From: Synechococcus sp. WH 5701
GTDB taxonomy: Bacteria > Cyanobacteriota > Cyanobacteriia > PCC-6307 > Cyanobiaceae
Direction of reading: 5' to 3'
Length of the DNA stretch: 64,000 nucleotides
NCBI RefSeq assembly: GCF_000153045.1
Contig: NZ_CH724159.1
Coordinates: 1,227,556-1,291,555 of the forward strand
Both the position numbers and the translations under genes were made by a program. This document shows positions 56,507 to 64,000 of this stretch, piece after piece; the stretch's first letter is position 1; the number at the start of each line of letters is the position of its first letter. A model generated the notes under the pieces. The model worked only from the letters and a program-made list of their open reading frames with translations. It had not been told where the DNA came from and searched no databases.

Positions 56507-56613
56507 ACCCTGATCAGTTCTGAGAATTCAATCTAGGTCCTGCCTTCGGGGGAATGGGGTCAACGGTCACCTTTCCTGAAGCCGACCGCTCGCCTGCCCG
56601 GCACACTGGAGCC

Positions 56614-58176
56614 ATGGACGACACACTGCAGCGCATCCTGCGGGCGCGGGTCTACGACGTGGCGATCGAGTCGCCGCTCGAAGAGGCCCCCAACCTGTCG
56701 CGGCGGCTCGGCAACACCGTGCTGCTCAAGCGCGAAGACCTCCAGCCGGTGTTCTCCTTCAAGCTCCGCGGGGCCTACAACCGCATGGCCCAGCTCACGC
56801 CGGCTGAACTGAAGCGTGGGGTGATCGCCGCCAGCGCCGGCAACCACGCCCAGGGGGTGGCCCTGGCGGCCGAGAGGCTGGGCTGCCACGCGGTGATCGT
56901 GATGCCGCTCACCACACCCGCGATGAAGGTGCGGGCCGTGGCCGCCCGCGGTGCCGAGGTGATCCTGCACGGAGACACCTACGACGAGGCCTGCCAGCAG
57001 GCAAGGGTGCTGGAACAGGAGCGGGGCCTCACCTTCATCCATCCCTTCGACGATCCGGAGGTGATCGCCGGCCAGGGCACCGTGGGCCTCGAGATCCTGC
57101 GCCAGTGCTCAGCTCCCCCCGATGCCATCTATGTGGCGGTGGGTGGCGGTGGGCTGATCGCCGGCATCGCCGCCTTCATCAAGAACGTCTGGCCCCAGGT
57201 GGAGGTGATCGGTGTCGAGCCGGTGGATGCCGATGCCATGACCCGCTCCCTGGCGGCAGGTCGGCGGGTGAGCCTCGAGCAGGTGGGTCTGTTCGCCGAT
57301 GGGGTGGCCGTGCACGAGGTGGGCGTGCACACCTTCGCCCTGGCCCAGCGCTACGTGGATGCCATGGTCACCGTGGACACCGATGAAATCTGCGCCGCGA
57401 TCAAGGACGTCTTCGAGGACACCCGCTCGATCCTCGAGCCGGCCGGTGCTCTGGCGGTGGCCGGCATGAAGGCCGACGTGCAGCGCCGAGGGCTGAAACA
57501 GCGCACCCTGGTGGCCGTGGCCTGCGGCGCCAACATGAATTTCGATCGCCTGCGCTTCGTGGCCGAGCGGGCCGAGCTGGGGGAGGAGCGCGAAGCGATG
57601 CTGGCGGTGGAGATCCCCGAGCGCCCGGGCAGCCTGCGCCAGCTCTGCGAGCTGCTGGGCTCCCGCAGCCTGACCGAATTCAGCTATCGGATGGCGGACC
57701 ACCGCCTGGCCCACATTTTCCTGGGGGTGCAGATCGACGGGCACCAAGACACCGAAGCGCTGATCAGCCAGCTGGGCGCCGGCGGCTTCCCCTGCCTCGA
57801 CCTCAGCAGCAACGAGCTGGCCAAGCTGCACCTGCGCCACATGGTGGGTGGACGACTGCCCGAAGCGGCCTGCCACGCCGGTGCGGCGACGCCGCGGGAA
57901 CTGCTCTACCGCTTCGAGTTCCCCGAGCGGCCGGGCGCGCTGATGGCTTTCGTCAACGCCCTGCACCCCAACTGGTCGATCAGCATCTTTCACTACCGCA
58001 ACCAGGGGGCCGACGTCGGCCGCATCGTGGTGGGGGTGCAGGTGGAGGAGCAGGATTCCGGCGCCTGGGAGCTCTTTCTCTCAGGCCTCGGCTACCGCCA
58101 CTGGGACGAGACCCAGAACCCAGCCTACCGGCTGTTCCTCGGCCCGGCCAGCCAGCCTGTGCCGGCGCTGGCCTGA
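56614..58176 (+). CDS. ilvA: Threonine deaminase (biosynthetic)
   Basis: PLP enzyme converting threonine to 2-oxobutyrate for isoleucine. 520 residues: PLP lysine in VFSFKLRGAYNRM, glycine loop VAVGGGGLIAGIAAF, SAGNHAQG, and two ACT-like regulatory repeats at the C-terminus (EIPERPGSLRQLCELL, EFPERPGALMAFVNAL) for isoleucine/valine control. The ATG at 56614 has GGAG directly upstream; a longer start at 56554 adds unconserved residues. Followed by scpB after 54 bases. Confidence 0.95.
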   Translation: MDDTLQRILRARVYDVAIESPLEEAPNLSRRLGNTVLLKREDLQPVFSFKLRGAYNRMAQLTPAELKRGVIAASAGNHAQGVALAAERLGCHAVIVMPLTTPAMKVRAVAARGAEVILHGDTYDEACQQARVLEQERGLTFIHPFDDPEVIAGQGTVGLEILRQCSAPPDAIYVAVGGGGLIAGIAAFIKNVWPQVEVIGVEPVDADAMTRSLAAGRRVSLEQVGLFADGVAVHEVGVHTFALAQRYVDAMVTVDTDEICAAIKDVFEDTRSILEPAGALAVAGMKADVQRRGLKQRTLVAVACGANMNFDRLRFVAERAELGEEREAMLAVEIPERPGSLRQLCELLGSRSLTEFSYRMADHRLAHIFLGVQIDGHQDTEALISQLGAGGFPCLDLSSNELAKLHLRHMVGGRLPEAACHAGAATPRELLYRFEFPERPGALMAFVNALHPNWSISIFHYRNQGADVGRIVVGVQVEEQDSGAWELFLSGLGYRHWDETQNPAYRLFLGPASQPVPALA

Positions 58177-58230
58177 GCCTGCCCCGATCAGCTGCGGTAC
58201 GGTGCGCCCAACGATGGGCCGGCTGCGAGC

Positions 58231-58773
58231 ATGTCCAGCGCTTCTTTATCTTTGCCGGCCCGGCTTGAGGCCATCCTCTACCTCAAGGGCCGCCCCCTCA
58301 GCCTGGGAGAGCTGGCCGAGATCGCCTCGATCGGCCTGAGTGAGCCGATCGAGCGCGACGCCGTGGAGCTGGCCCTGATCACCCTGATGGCCGATTACGC
58401 CCACCGGGACACGGCCCTGGAAATCCGCCAGGACGGGCAGCGCTTCAGCCTGCAGCTGCGCGACAGCCACGCCGATCTGGTGCAGACCCTGCTGCCGGTG
58501 GACCTCTCCACCGCCACCCTGCGCACCCTGGCCACCGTGGCCCTCAAGCGGCGGATCCTGCAGTCGGATCTGGTGGAGCTGCGTGGATCGGGCGCCTACG
58601 ACCACATCAAAGAACTGCTGGCCCAGGACTTCATCGAGCGGCGCCGCCAGAGCGACGGCCGCTCCTTCTGGATCAGCCTCAGCGACAAGTTCCACCGAAC
58701 CTTCGCCGTCACCCAGGTGACGGAGGCTGCCCCCGCCTCAGCTGACAGGGCGAAGGGCAACACAGCTGCATAG
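58231..58773 (+). CDS. scpB: Segregation and condensation protein B
   Basis: A 180-residue winged-helix protein that works with ScpA and SMC in chromosome folding. Conserved parts: LPARLEAILYLKGRPLSLGELAEI, FSLQLRDSHADLVQTLLP, and LRTLATVALKRRILQSDLVELRGSGAYDHIKELL. Tail is short and disordered. Between ilvA and the YggT gene on the same strand. Confidence 0.92.
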   Translation: MSSASLSLPARLEAILYLKGRPLSLGELAEIASIGLSEPIERDAVELALITLMADYAHRDTALEIRQDGQRFSLQLRDSHADLVQTLLPVDLSTATLRTLATVALKRRILQSDLVELRGSGAYDHIKELLAQDFIERRRQSDGRSFWISLSDKFHRTFAVTQVTEAAPASADRAKGNTAA

Positions 58774-58804
58774 AGTCGGAGTTGAGTTGCTTCAGGCTTT
58801 GCCC

Positions 58805-59095
58805 ATGACGATCCTGAGCCAGATCCTGGCTGTGCTGGCGCAGACCCTCAGCATCTACAGCCTGGTGCTGCTGGTGCGGGTGCTGCTGAGCTGGTTCCCC
58901 AACCTCGACTGGAGCAACCCTGTCCTGAGCACGGTGAGCTCGATCACCGATCCCTACCTCAATGCCTTTCGCGGTCTGATTCCCCCCCTGGGTGGTCTGG
59001 ACCTCTCGGCGATCATCGCCTTCATCACCCTCAGCCTGGTTCAGGGGCTGCTGGGCAACCTCAGCGGATCCCTGATGGGAGGCTTCGGATATTGA
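58805..59095 (+). CDS. YggT/Ycf19 family membrane protein
   Basis: A 96-residue protein with two membrane helices (SQILAVLAQTLSIYSLVLLVRVLLSWF and LSAIIAFITLSLVQGLLGNL) and the family motif SWFPNLDWSN ... ITDPYLNAFRGLIPP. Ycf19/YggT proteins are linked to thylakoid or division-related membrane organisation; precise function not set. ATG at 58805 is preferred to a TTG at 58787. Confidence 0.9.
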   Translation: MTILSQILAVLAQTLSIYSLVLLVRVLLSWFPNLDWSNPVLSTVSSITDPYLNAFRGLIPPLGGLDLSAIIAFITLSLVQGLLGNLSGSLMGGFGY

Positions 59096-59114
59096 AGGGC
59101 TGATCTGAGGCCGC

Positions 59115-59633
59115 TCAGAGGGGATCGAGCAGGGCTTGCTCCAGCGGCAGCAGCTCGTCGTCGATCCCGGCCCGCACCCGCACCGGGGCGTTGAACCCCC
59201 TGGCCTTGGCATGGCTGACCCGCAGGGGCCCAGGCGTGCCGACCGGCACCGCCAGTCGCAGGGCAAAGCTCGACTCTCCAGGGGGCACGTCACCGATCGA
59301 GCCCACCCGGGTGCGGTTCTGCAGCACCGGCTCTCCGCTGCGGTCACTGATCACAGCGAACAGATCCGTGTCGATCACCGGCTGGGAGCGGGGATTGGAC
59401 ACCGTGCCGCGCAGGGCGTAGCAACTGGCCCCGCTCGGGCGCTTCAGCTCCGGCTGAGAGCCCGGATCAGCCGCCGGGCAGGGCTCCAGGCTGATGTCCG
59501 TCACGGCCAGATCCAGGGCCCAGACCGGTGCTGCGGGGGCCAGCAGCAACAGCAGGGCCAGCAGCAGGGCCAGGCCTTTAGGCAGGCCCCCCGAGGGGGG
59601 AGCAACCTGGGTGAACGGGGATCTGGGCTTCAA
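59115..59633 (-). CDS. Secreted hypothetical protein
   Basis: A protein of about 172 residues with a clear signal peptide (LPKGLALLLALLLLLAPAAPVWA) and a beta-rich mature part (LDLAVTDISLEPC, SCYALRGTVSNPRSQPVIDTDLFAVISDRSG, GESSFALRLAVP). It looks like a small immunoglobulin-like or FxLYD-type domain (inference). Two cysteines could form a disulfide. TTG at 59633 is preferred as start because GGAG lies six bases upstream and gives a normal signal peptide; a GTG at 59735, just after mazG's stop, is the alternative. Confidence 0.6.
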   Translation of the reverse strand: MKPRSPFTQVAPPSGGLPKGLALLLALLLLLAPAAPVWALDLAVTDISLEPCPAADPGSQPELKRPSGASCYALRGTVSNPRSQPVIDTDLFAVISDRSGEPVLQNRTRVGSIGDVPPGESSFALRLAVPVGTPGPLRVSHAKARGFNAPVRVRAGIDDELLPLEQALLDPL

Positions 59634-59737
59634 ACGATTCTCCGGGTGGTTCGGGCTGCTGAGGGCTGGCTCGGGTGGGCTCTTCTGGACCCAGTCTGGC
59701 GAGCCGCGTGCGGGTCTCAACAGCAGCAGCAGCACCC

Positions 59738-60067
59738 CTAGCGGTGATCGCCGCTGCCCCCGAGCGTCTGTCGCCGTGCCCGTCCCGCCAGTTTGGCCAG
59801 ATTGGCCTGGGCAACGTCGTCGAGCTTCAGCCCCAGTTCACTGGCCAGCTGCGAGACGTACCAGAGCACGTCGCCGAGTTCGAGGGCCAGATCCTCCACC
59901 AGCTGTGGCTCGAACACCCCGCCGCGGTCGCGCAGCACCTTCTTGACCTTGTCCGCCACCTCACCGGCTTCACCACAGAGTCCGAGGGTCGGATAGATGG
60001 GATTGGCACCCACGTCCGGGTAGCGGGCCGTGGTACGGGCCTGGTGCTGGTAGTCGTTCAGATCCAT
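59738..60067 (-). CDS. MazG-like nucleotide pyrophosphohydrolase
   Basis: A 109-residue protein of the MazG-like/all-alpha NTP pyrophosphohydrolase superfamily. Mg-binding acidic motif: GLCGEAGEVADKVKK followed by LALELGDVLWYVSQLASELG. Acts on nucleoside triphosphates or unusual nucleotides in housecleaning. ATG at 60067 (MDLNDYQHQA) fits the family; longer frames are unconserved. Divergent from pyk, 74 bases apart; the secreted hypothetical follows. Confidence 0.88.
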   Translation of the reverse strand: MDLNDYQHQARTTARYPDVGANPIYPTLGLCGEAGEVADKVKKVLRDRGGVFEPQLVEDLALELGDVLWYVSQLASELGLKLDDVAQANLAKLAGRARRQTLGGSGDHR

Positions 60068-60141
60068 GGGTTCAGCACCAACGGCGGCAGGACAGGGGCG
60101 GGACCGGATGGTAGTTTCCGCCTGAACCTTCGGCTTTTCCG

Positions 60142-61929
60142 ATGGCGCAGCCCGATCTGTCGCGTCGCACCAAAATCGTGGCAACGATCGGTCCAGCCAC
60201 GGAGTCCCCCCAGCGACTGCGGGACCTGATCCAGGCAGGGGCTACCACGTTCCGTCTCAATTTTTCCCACGGGGACCACTCCGAACATGCCGCCCGGATC
60301 GCCACGATCCGTCAGGTGGCCCACGAGCTGGGGATCCATGTGGGCATCCTTCAGGATCTCCAGGGTCCGAAGATCCGTCTCGGCCGCTTCGAGGGCGGTC
60401 CGATCACCCTCGCCAACGGCGACCCCTTTGCCCTCACCTCCCGGCCGGTGAGCTGCAACCAGTCGATCGCCACGATCACCTACGACCGTCTGGCCGATGA
60501 GGTGACCGCCGGCAGCCGCATTCTTCTCGACGACGGCCGGGTCGAGATGGTGGTCAAGTCGGTGGACATCCCCGAGCAGACCCTGCACTGCACCGTGGTC
60601 GTGGGTGGGGTGCTCTCCAACAACAAGGGGGTGAACTTCCCCGACGTGCAGCTCTCGATCCGTGCGCTCACCACCAAGGACCGCGAGGACCTCAGCTTCG
60701 GCCTCCAGCAGGAGGTCGACTGGGTGGCCCTGAGCTTTGTGCGCAACCCCTCCGACATGCAGGAGATCCGCGAGCTGATCAGCAGCCAGGGGTACAGCAC
60801 CCCGGTGATCGCCAAGATCGAGAAGTTCGAGGCAATCGATCAGATCGACGCCATCCTTCCCCTCTGCGATGGCGTGATGGTGGCCCGGGGCGACCTGGGG
60901 GTGGAGATGCCGGCCGAGGAGGTACCGCTGCTGCAGAAGGAGCTGATCCGCAAGGCCAACACCCTGGGCATCCCGATCATCACGGCCACCCAGATGCTCG
61001 ACAGCATGGCCAGCTGCCCGCGCCCCACCCGGGCCGAGGTGAGCGATGTGGCCAACGCCATCCTCGATGGCACCGACGCGGTGATGCTCTCCAACGAAAC
61101 CGCCGTGGGTGACTACCCGGTGGAGGCGGTCGAAACGATGGCTCGCATCGCCCGCCGCATCGAGCGCGACTACCCCCGCCGGGTCGTGGACAGCCACATG
61201 GCCTCCACCATCCCCAACGCCATCAGCCAGGCGGTCAGCACGATTGCCCGTCAGCTTCAGGCTGCGGCGATCCTTCCCCTCACCAAGAGCGGGGCCACGG
61301 CGCGCAACGTCAGCAAGTTCCGCCCCTCCACCACGATCCTGGCCATCACCAGCGAGGTGAAGGTGGCCCGCCAGTTGCAGCTGGTCTGGGGGGTGAACCC
61401 CCTGCTGATCGGCCATCAGGCCTCCACCACCAGCACCTTCACCCTGGCCATGGGCGTGGCCCAGGAGAGGGGACTGCTCAAGGAGGGCGATCTGGTCGTT
61501 CAGACCGCCGGGACCCTCTCGGGAGTGAGCGGCTCCACCGATCTGGTCAAGGTGGGCATTGTCTCCGCCGTGCTGGGCCGGGGCCTGGGCATCGGCAACG
61601 GCTCGGTCAGCGGCCGGGTGCGGGTGGCCACCACCGCCGAGGAGGCGGCGCGGCTGGAGAGCGGCGAGATCCTGGTGGTGCGCGATACCAATGCCGGTTA
61701 CCTCGATGCCATCCGCAAGGCCCGAGGGGTGATCGCCGAGGAGCACGGCTGCGACAGCCATGCCGCCGTGATTGCCCAGCGGCTGGGGGTGCCGGTGATC
61801 GTGGGGGTGGCCAACGCCACTTCGGATCTGCGCCTGGGTGAATTCGTGACCCTGGAGGTGCGTGAGGGGGTGGTGCACCGCGGCGCCCGCAACCACACCC
61901 AGGCCGATCGCAGCGAAACCATCCTCTGA
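60142..61929 (+). CDS. pyk: Pyruvate kinase with C-terminal PEP-utiliser-like domain
   Basis: Converts PEP + ADP to pyruvate + ATP. 595 residues; core motifs TKIVATIGPA, FRLNFSHG, and VARGDLGVE with the PK lysine/threonine region AKIEKFEAIDQID and TATQMLDSM. The last 90 residues (GEILVVRDTNAGYLDAI ... HAAVIAQRLGVPVIVG) match the phosphohistidine domain of PEP-utilising enzymes, seen in many bacterial pyruvate kinases. Start ATG at 60142. Divergent from mazG. Confidence 0.96.
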   Translation: MAQPDLSRRTKIVATIGPATESPQRLRDLIQAGATTFRLNFSHGDHSEHAARIATIRQVAHELGIHVGILQDLQGPKIRLGRFEGGPITLANGDPFALTSRPVSCNQSIATITYDRLADEVTAGSRILLDDGRVEMVVKSVDIPEQTLHCTVVVGGVLSNNKGVNFPDVQLSIRALTTKDREDLSFGLQQEVDWVALSFVRNPSDMQEIRELISSQGYSTPVIAKIEKFEAIDQIDAILPLCDGVMVARGDLGVEMPAEEVPLLQKELIRKANTLGIPIITATQMLDSMASCPRPTRAEVSDVANAILDGTDAVMLSNETAVGDYPVEAVETMARIARRIERDYPRRVVDSHMASTIPNAISQAVSTIARQLQAAAILPLTKSGATARNVSKFRPSTTILAITSEVKVARQLQLVWGVNPLLIGHQASTTSTFTLAMGVAQERGLLKEGDLVVQTAGTLSGVSGSTDLVKVGIVSAVLGRGLGIGNGSVSGRVRVATTAEEAARLESGEILVVRDTNAGYLDAIRKARGVIAEEHGCDSHAAVIAQRLGVPVIVGVANATSDLRLGEFVTLEVREGVVHRGARNHTQADRSETIL

Positions 61930-61989
61930 GTGAAGCGCCGGCGGCGGCAGCCGCTGGCCATGATGCGGCACTGAACGCTGCTGGCGGCC

Positions 61990-63219
61990 ATGGCCTCGAA
62001 ACTGCCCCTGGCGGAAACCGTCGGGATGGCTCTCAACACCCTCAAGGCCAACCGGCTGCGCAGCCTGCTGACCATGCTGGGGATCGTGATCGGCAATGCC
62101 TCGGTGATCACCCTGGTGGGGGTAGGCAAGGGGGCCCAGAACCTGGCGGAAGGCCAGCTCAACACCCTTGGGGCCAACGTGCTCTTCGTGGTGCCCGGCA
62201 ACAACGACACCCGCCGCCAGGGGATCGAAAATCCACGCACCCTGGTACTGGAGGACGCCGAGGCGATCGCCGAGCAGGTGCCGAGTGTGCGCCGGGTCGC
62301 CCCCCAGATCACGATCAACGAGGTGGTTCAGTCGGGCGGGAACAGCTCCAACGCCTCGGTATCGGGCATCACGCCGGAGTTTCTGCCGGTGCGGCGCTTT
62401 GAGATCGCCCAGGGGCGATTCTTCAGCGACGACGACATCAAGGGGGCCCGCAACGTGGCCGTGATCGGCCCGGATCTCAAGCAGAAGCTGCTCCCCTCGG
62501 GCTCAGCCATCGGCCAGTCCCTGCGCATCCGCGATCAGTCCTTCGAGGTGATCGGCGTGACGGCTGCCAAGGGCGCCGCCTTCGGCACCAACCAGGACGA
62601 AGCCGCCTACATCCCGCTCTCGACGATGGTGAGCAAGCTGAGCGGCCGTGACCCCACCTACGGGGTGGTGCTCACCTTCATCAGCGCTGAGGCCCGCGAC
62701 GAGGCCAGCACCAGTGCTGCCAAGTTCCAGATCACCAACCTGCTACGCCAGCGCCACCGCATCCTCAGAGAAGACGATTTCGCCGTGCGCTCCCAGCAGG
62801 ACGCCCTTTCGATCGTGGGCACGATCACCGGAGGACTGACCTTGATGCTGGGCGCGATCGGCGGCGTCTCGCTGCTGGTGGGCGGCATCGGCATCATGAA
62901 CATCATGCTGGTGTCGGTGAGTGAGCGCACCCAGGAGATCGGGTTGCGCAAGGCGGTGGGGGCCCGCAGCGGCGATGTGCTGCTGCAGTTCCTGGTGGAA
63001 TCCCTGGTGCTGGCCAGCCTCGGCGGCCTGATCGGCAGCGCCGTGGGCCTGGGCACGGTGGCGGCGGTGAGCCGCTTCACCCCCCTACCGGCCTCGATCG
63101 ACAGCGGCAGTGTGCTCTTCACGGTGGGCCTCTCGGGTTCGATCGGCCTGTTCTTCGGGGTGGTGCCGGCTCGCCGGGCCTCCCGGCTGGATCCGATCGT
63201 GGCCCTGCGCAGCCTCTGA
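61990..63219 (+). CDS. ABC transporter permease, MacB/FtsX type
   Basis: A 409-residue MacB-type permease: N-terminal helix (NRLRSLLTMLGIVIGNASVITLVGVG), a large periplasmic domain (about 60-270), and three C-terminal helices with ERTQEIGLRKAVGARSGDVLLQFLVES and FFGVVPARRASRLDPIVALRSL. MacB-family proteins act with an ATPase, exporting lipids, peptides or hemolysin-like substrates, or working as mechanotransmitters. No ATPase or membrane fusion gene lies next to it, so its partner is elsewhere. Confidence 0.9.
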   Translation: MASKLPLAETVGMALNTLKANRLRSLLTMLGIVIGNASVITLVGVGKGAQNLAEGQLNTLGANVLFVVPGNNDTRRQGIENPRTLVLEDAEAIAEQVPSVRRVAPQITINEVVQSGGNSSNASVSGITPEFLPVRRFEIAQGRFFSDDDIKGARNVAVIGPDLKQKLLPSGSAIGQSLRIRDQSFEVIGVTAAKGAAFGTNQDEAAYIPLSTMVSKLSGRDPTYGVVLTFISAEARDEASTSAAKFQITNLLRQRHRILREDDFAVRSQQDALSIVGTITGGLTLMLGAIGGVSLLVGGIGIMNIMLVSVSERTQEIGLRKAVGARSGDVLLQFLVESLVLASLGGLIGSAVGLGTVAAVSRFTPLPASIDSGSVLFTVGLSGSIGLFFGVVPARRASRLDPIVALRSL

Positions 63220-63339
63220 GACCCGGGACCAGGAGTCCTGCAACGCCAGACCGCCCACCTCCTACATATCAAGAAAACCTTAAGAAAGCCGAACGGTGCT
63301 GACCGTGACCAAAGCCAAGGATGGATGGTGGCTTGATGG

Positions 63340-63639
63340 TTGAATCCCGATGAAACTCCTCCTTTGGCCCTGCTCTCCTGCGGCTATCGCAATTCCAGCG
63401 ACCGTATGGTGATCCTGCGCTCGTGCGGGCCTGGCGAGTTCTACTTGGAGAGGGTCATTTTCCCCTTTGAGCTGCTCAGTTTCCAGGCTCCCAAGGGGGC
63501 AGAGCTGGAAATCTGGACCCATGGCCTGGGGGGGCCTGAACTGCTGGAAACTCTCCCAAGCGCCGAGCTGCTGATCGAACCCCCCGATCCCGATGGTGTC
63601 GAGGCCAGCGACGATCCAGCCTGGCTGACGATCCGCTGA
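63340..63639 (+). CDS. DUF1830 family protein
   Basis: A protein of up to 99 residues with the cyanobacterial DUF1830 pattern: LLSCGYRNSSDRMVILRSCGPGEFYLERVIFPFELLSFQAPKGAELEIWT. The start is not ATG: a TGA at 63334 closes the frame, leaving TTG at 63340 or TTG at 63364, both before the conserved part. Function unknown. The 120 bases upstream are comparatively A+T-rich (ACATATCAAGAAAACCTTAA near 63265), which may hold its promoter. Confidence 0.78.
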   Translation: MNPDETPPLALLSCGYRNSSDRMVILRSCGPGEFYLERVIFPFELLSFQAPKGAELEIWTHGLGGPELLETLPSAELLIEPPDPDGVEASDDPAWLTIR

Positions 63640-63761
63640 AGCTCTGTCACCAGAGCGCACGGCTCGGGGCAACCATGACAAGCTGAAATCAGTGGCACAG
63701 CGGCCGGAGACTCTCGGCCGCGGGTTGCGCGCTTTACACTTGTTAAAAATTCCCCTCAGCC

Positions 63762-64000
63762 ATGAATCAGCGCTGGCGTCTGTTCGCTCTCTGGCTGCTC
63801 CCGCTCGGAGTGGCCCTTTTCCTTGGCTGGCAGGTGCTGGGGAACGGCGGCGCCAGCCGGTTCACCCCTGAGGGACGCACCGACACGGTGGCTCCGCGCA
63901 ATGCGGCGGTGGCGCGGATGAGCTACGGCCGTTTCCTCGACTACATCGAGGCCGGACGGGTCACGGCAGTCGACATCTTCGATGGGGGCCGCAGTGCCGT
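63762..64000 (+). CDS. ftsH: FtsH-family AAA protease, 3' end outside window
   Basis: The N-terminal 79 or so residues of a membrane protease: membrane helix LFALWLLPLGVALFLGWQVLG after MNQRWR, then the conserved segment RMSYGRFLDYIEAGRVTAVDIFDGGRSAV of FtsH. The AAA and zinc parts lie beyond the window edge. The N-terminus fits the cyanobacterial FtsH group that degrades damaged D1 in photosystem II repair. An A+T-rich patch TTTACACTTGTTAAAAAT (63733-63750) lies just upstream. Confidence 0.9.
   Translation, partial: MNQRWRLFALWLLPLGVALFLGWQVLGNGGASRFTPEGRTDTVAPRNAAVARMSYGRFLDYIEAGRVTAVDIFDGGRSA

Noticed and set aside
60058..61971. Long minus-strand open frame of over 600 codons opposite pyk.
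   Set aside because: It is antisense to a clear pyruvate kinase; His/Gly/Leu-rich composition is a by-product of GC-rich codon use. Similar long frames oppose cobN, uvrC and pgi.
63733..63750. HLR1-like repeat upstream of ftsH (TTTACACTTGTTAAAAAT).
   Set aside because: The repeat period is 9 bases, not 10, and the second copy lacks the C; more likely a plain A+T-rich promoter patch.

Overview
The window is a 64 kb stretch of a GC-rich (roughly two thirds G+C by eye) picocyanobacterial chromosome, most like the Cyanobium/Synechococcus group. The evidence is photosystem I subunit PsaK, a high-light-inducible protein, a series of protein families almost confined to cyanobacteria and plastids (DUF4090, DUF4330, DUF1995, DUF1257/Ycf35, DUF2499/Ycf49, DUF3593, DUF3110, DUF1830), a HisZ-type histidine regulator, cyanobacterial Hfq, HemJ, and scattered HIP1 octamers (GCGATCGC). 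Coding density is very high: no gap between genes exceeds about 190 bases, and many neighbours overlap by 1 to 13 bases. I see no phage, insertion sequence, CRISPR array or toxin system. This is core genome, not an island.

Layout. 1-6.4 kb: the end of a short-chain dehydrogenase, a DUF2237 protein, a small unknown protein, then the minus-strand run ilvE-metH-DUF4090. 6.5-10.2 kb: cobN, divergent from ilvE. 10.2-14.6 kb (minus): a hypothetical, a PHP phosphoesterase, hemJ, uvrC and a flavin reductase. 14.7-18.7 kb: coaD and a DivIVA-like coiled-coil protein (plus), facing dacB, DUF4330 and DUF1995 (minus). 18.8-21.1 kb: cysteine desulfurase and an extended dapF (minus), with hfq and leuS leaving in the other direction to 24.1 kb. 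24.1-27.7 kb (minus): glutathione-dependent formaldehyde detoxification pair and pgi. 27.8-33.5 kb: secreted and cell-wall proteins, an M61 peptidase, a Ycf35-like protein, purN and argC. 33.5-36.8 kb: ribBA, a cyclophilin and an MTA phosphorylase. 36.8-41.3 kb (minus): a tight dnaK-dnaJ-DUF3110-murQ operon. 41.5-44.2 kb: pstC-pstA-pstB. 44.4 kb: tRNA-Ser(GGA) with its terminator. 44.5-51.4 kb (plus): ferredoxin, inositol-phosphatase-like enzyme, hisZ (frameshifted here), a second ferredoxin, htpG, an exported phosphoesterase, rpmB and an exported peroxiredoxin. 51.4-54.5 kb: polysaccharide pyruvyl transferase, hli with an RpaB-type (HLR1) promoter, a secreted hypothetical, then DUF2499-DUF3593-psaK. 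54.6-64 kb: dxs, ilvA, scpB, a YggT protein, a secreted hypothetical, a MazG-like protein, pyk, a MacB-type permease, DUF1830, and the start of ftsH, which runs off the window.

How they work together. Several runs make sense as units: cobalamin synthesis (cobN) beside the cobalamin-dependent methionine synthase (metH); adh/fgh as a two-step formaldehyde pathway; the pst phosphate importer without its binding protein; a chaperone operon that carries murQ at its end; and a photosynthesis block where two conserved membrane proteins are translationally coupled to psaK.

I did not find a clearly new biological system. The most useful leads are small: a frameshift in hisZ, a ribBA gene with no usual start codon ahead of its conserved N-terminus, a cysteine-rich tail fused to DapF and overlapping a cysteine desulfurase gene, an HLR1 element placed across the hli -10 box, and the DUF2499-DUF3593-psaK coupling.
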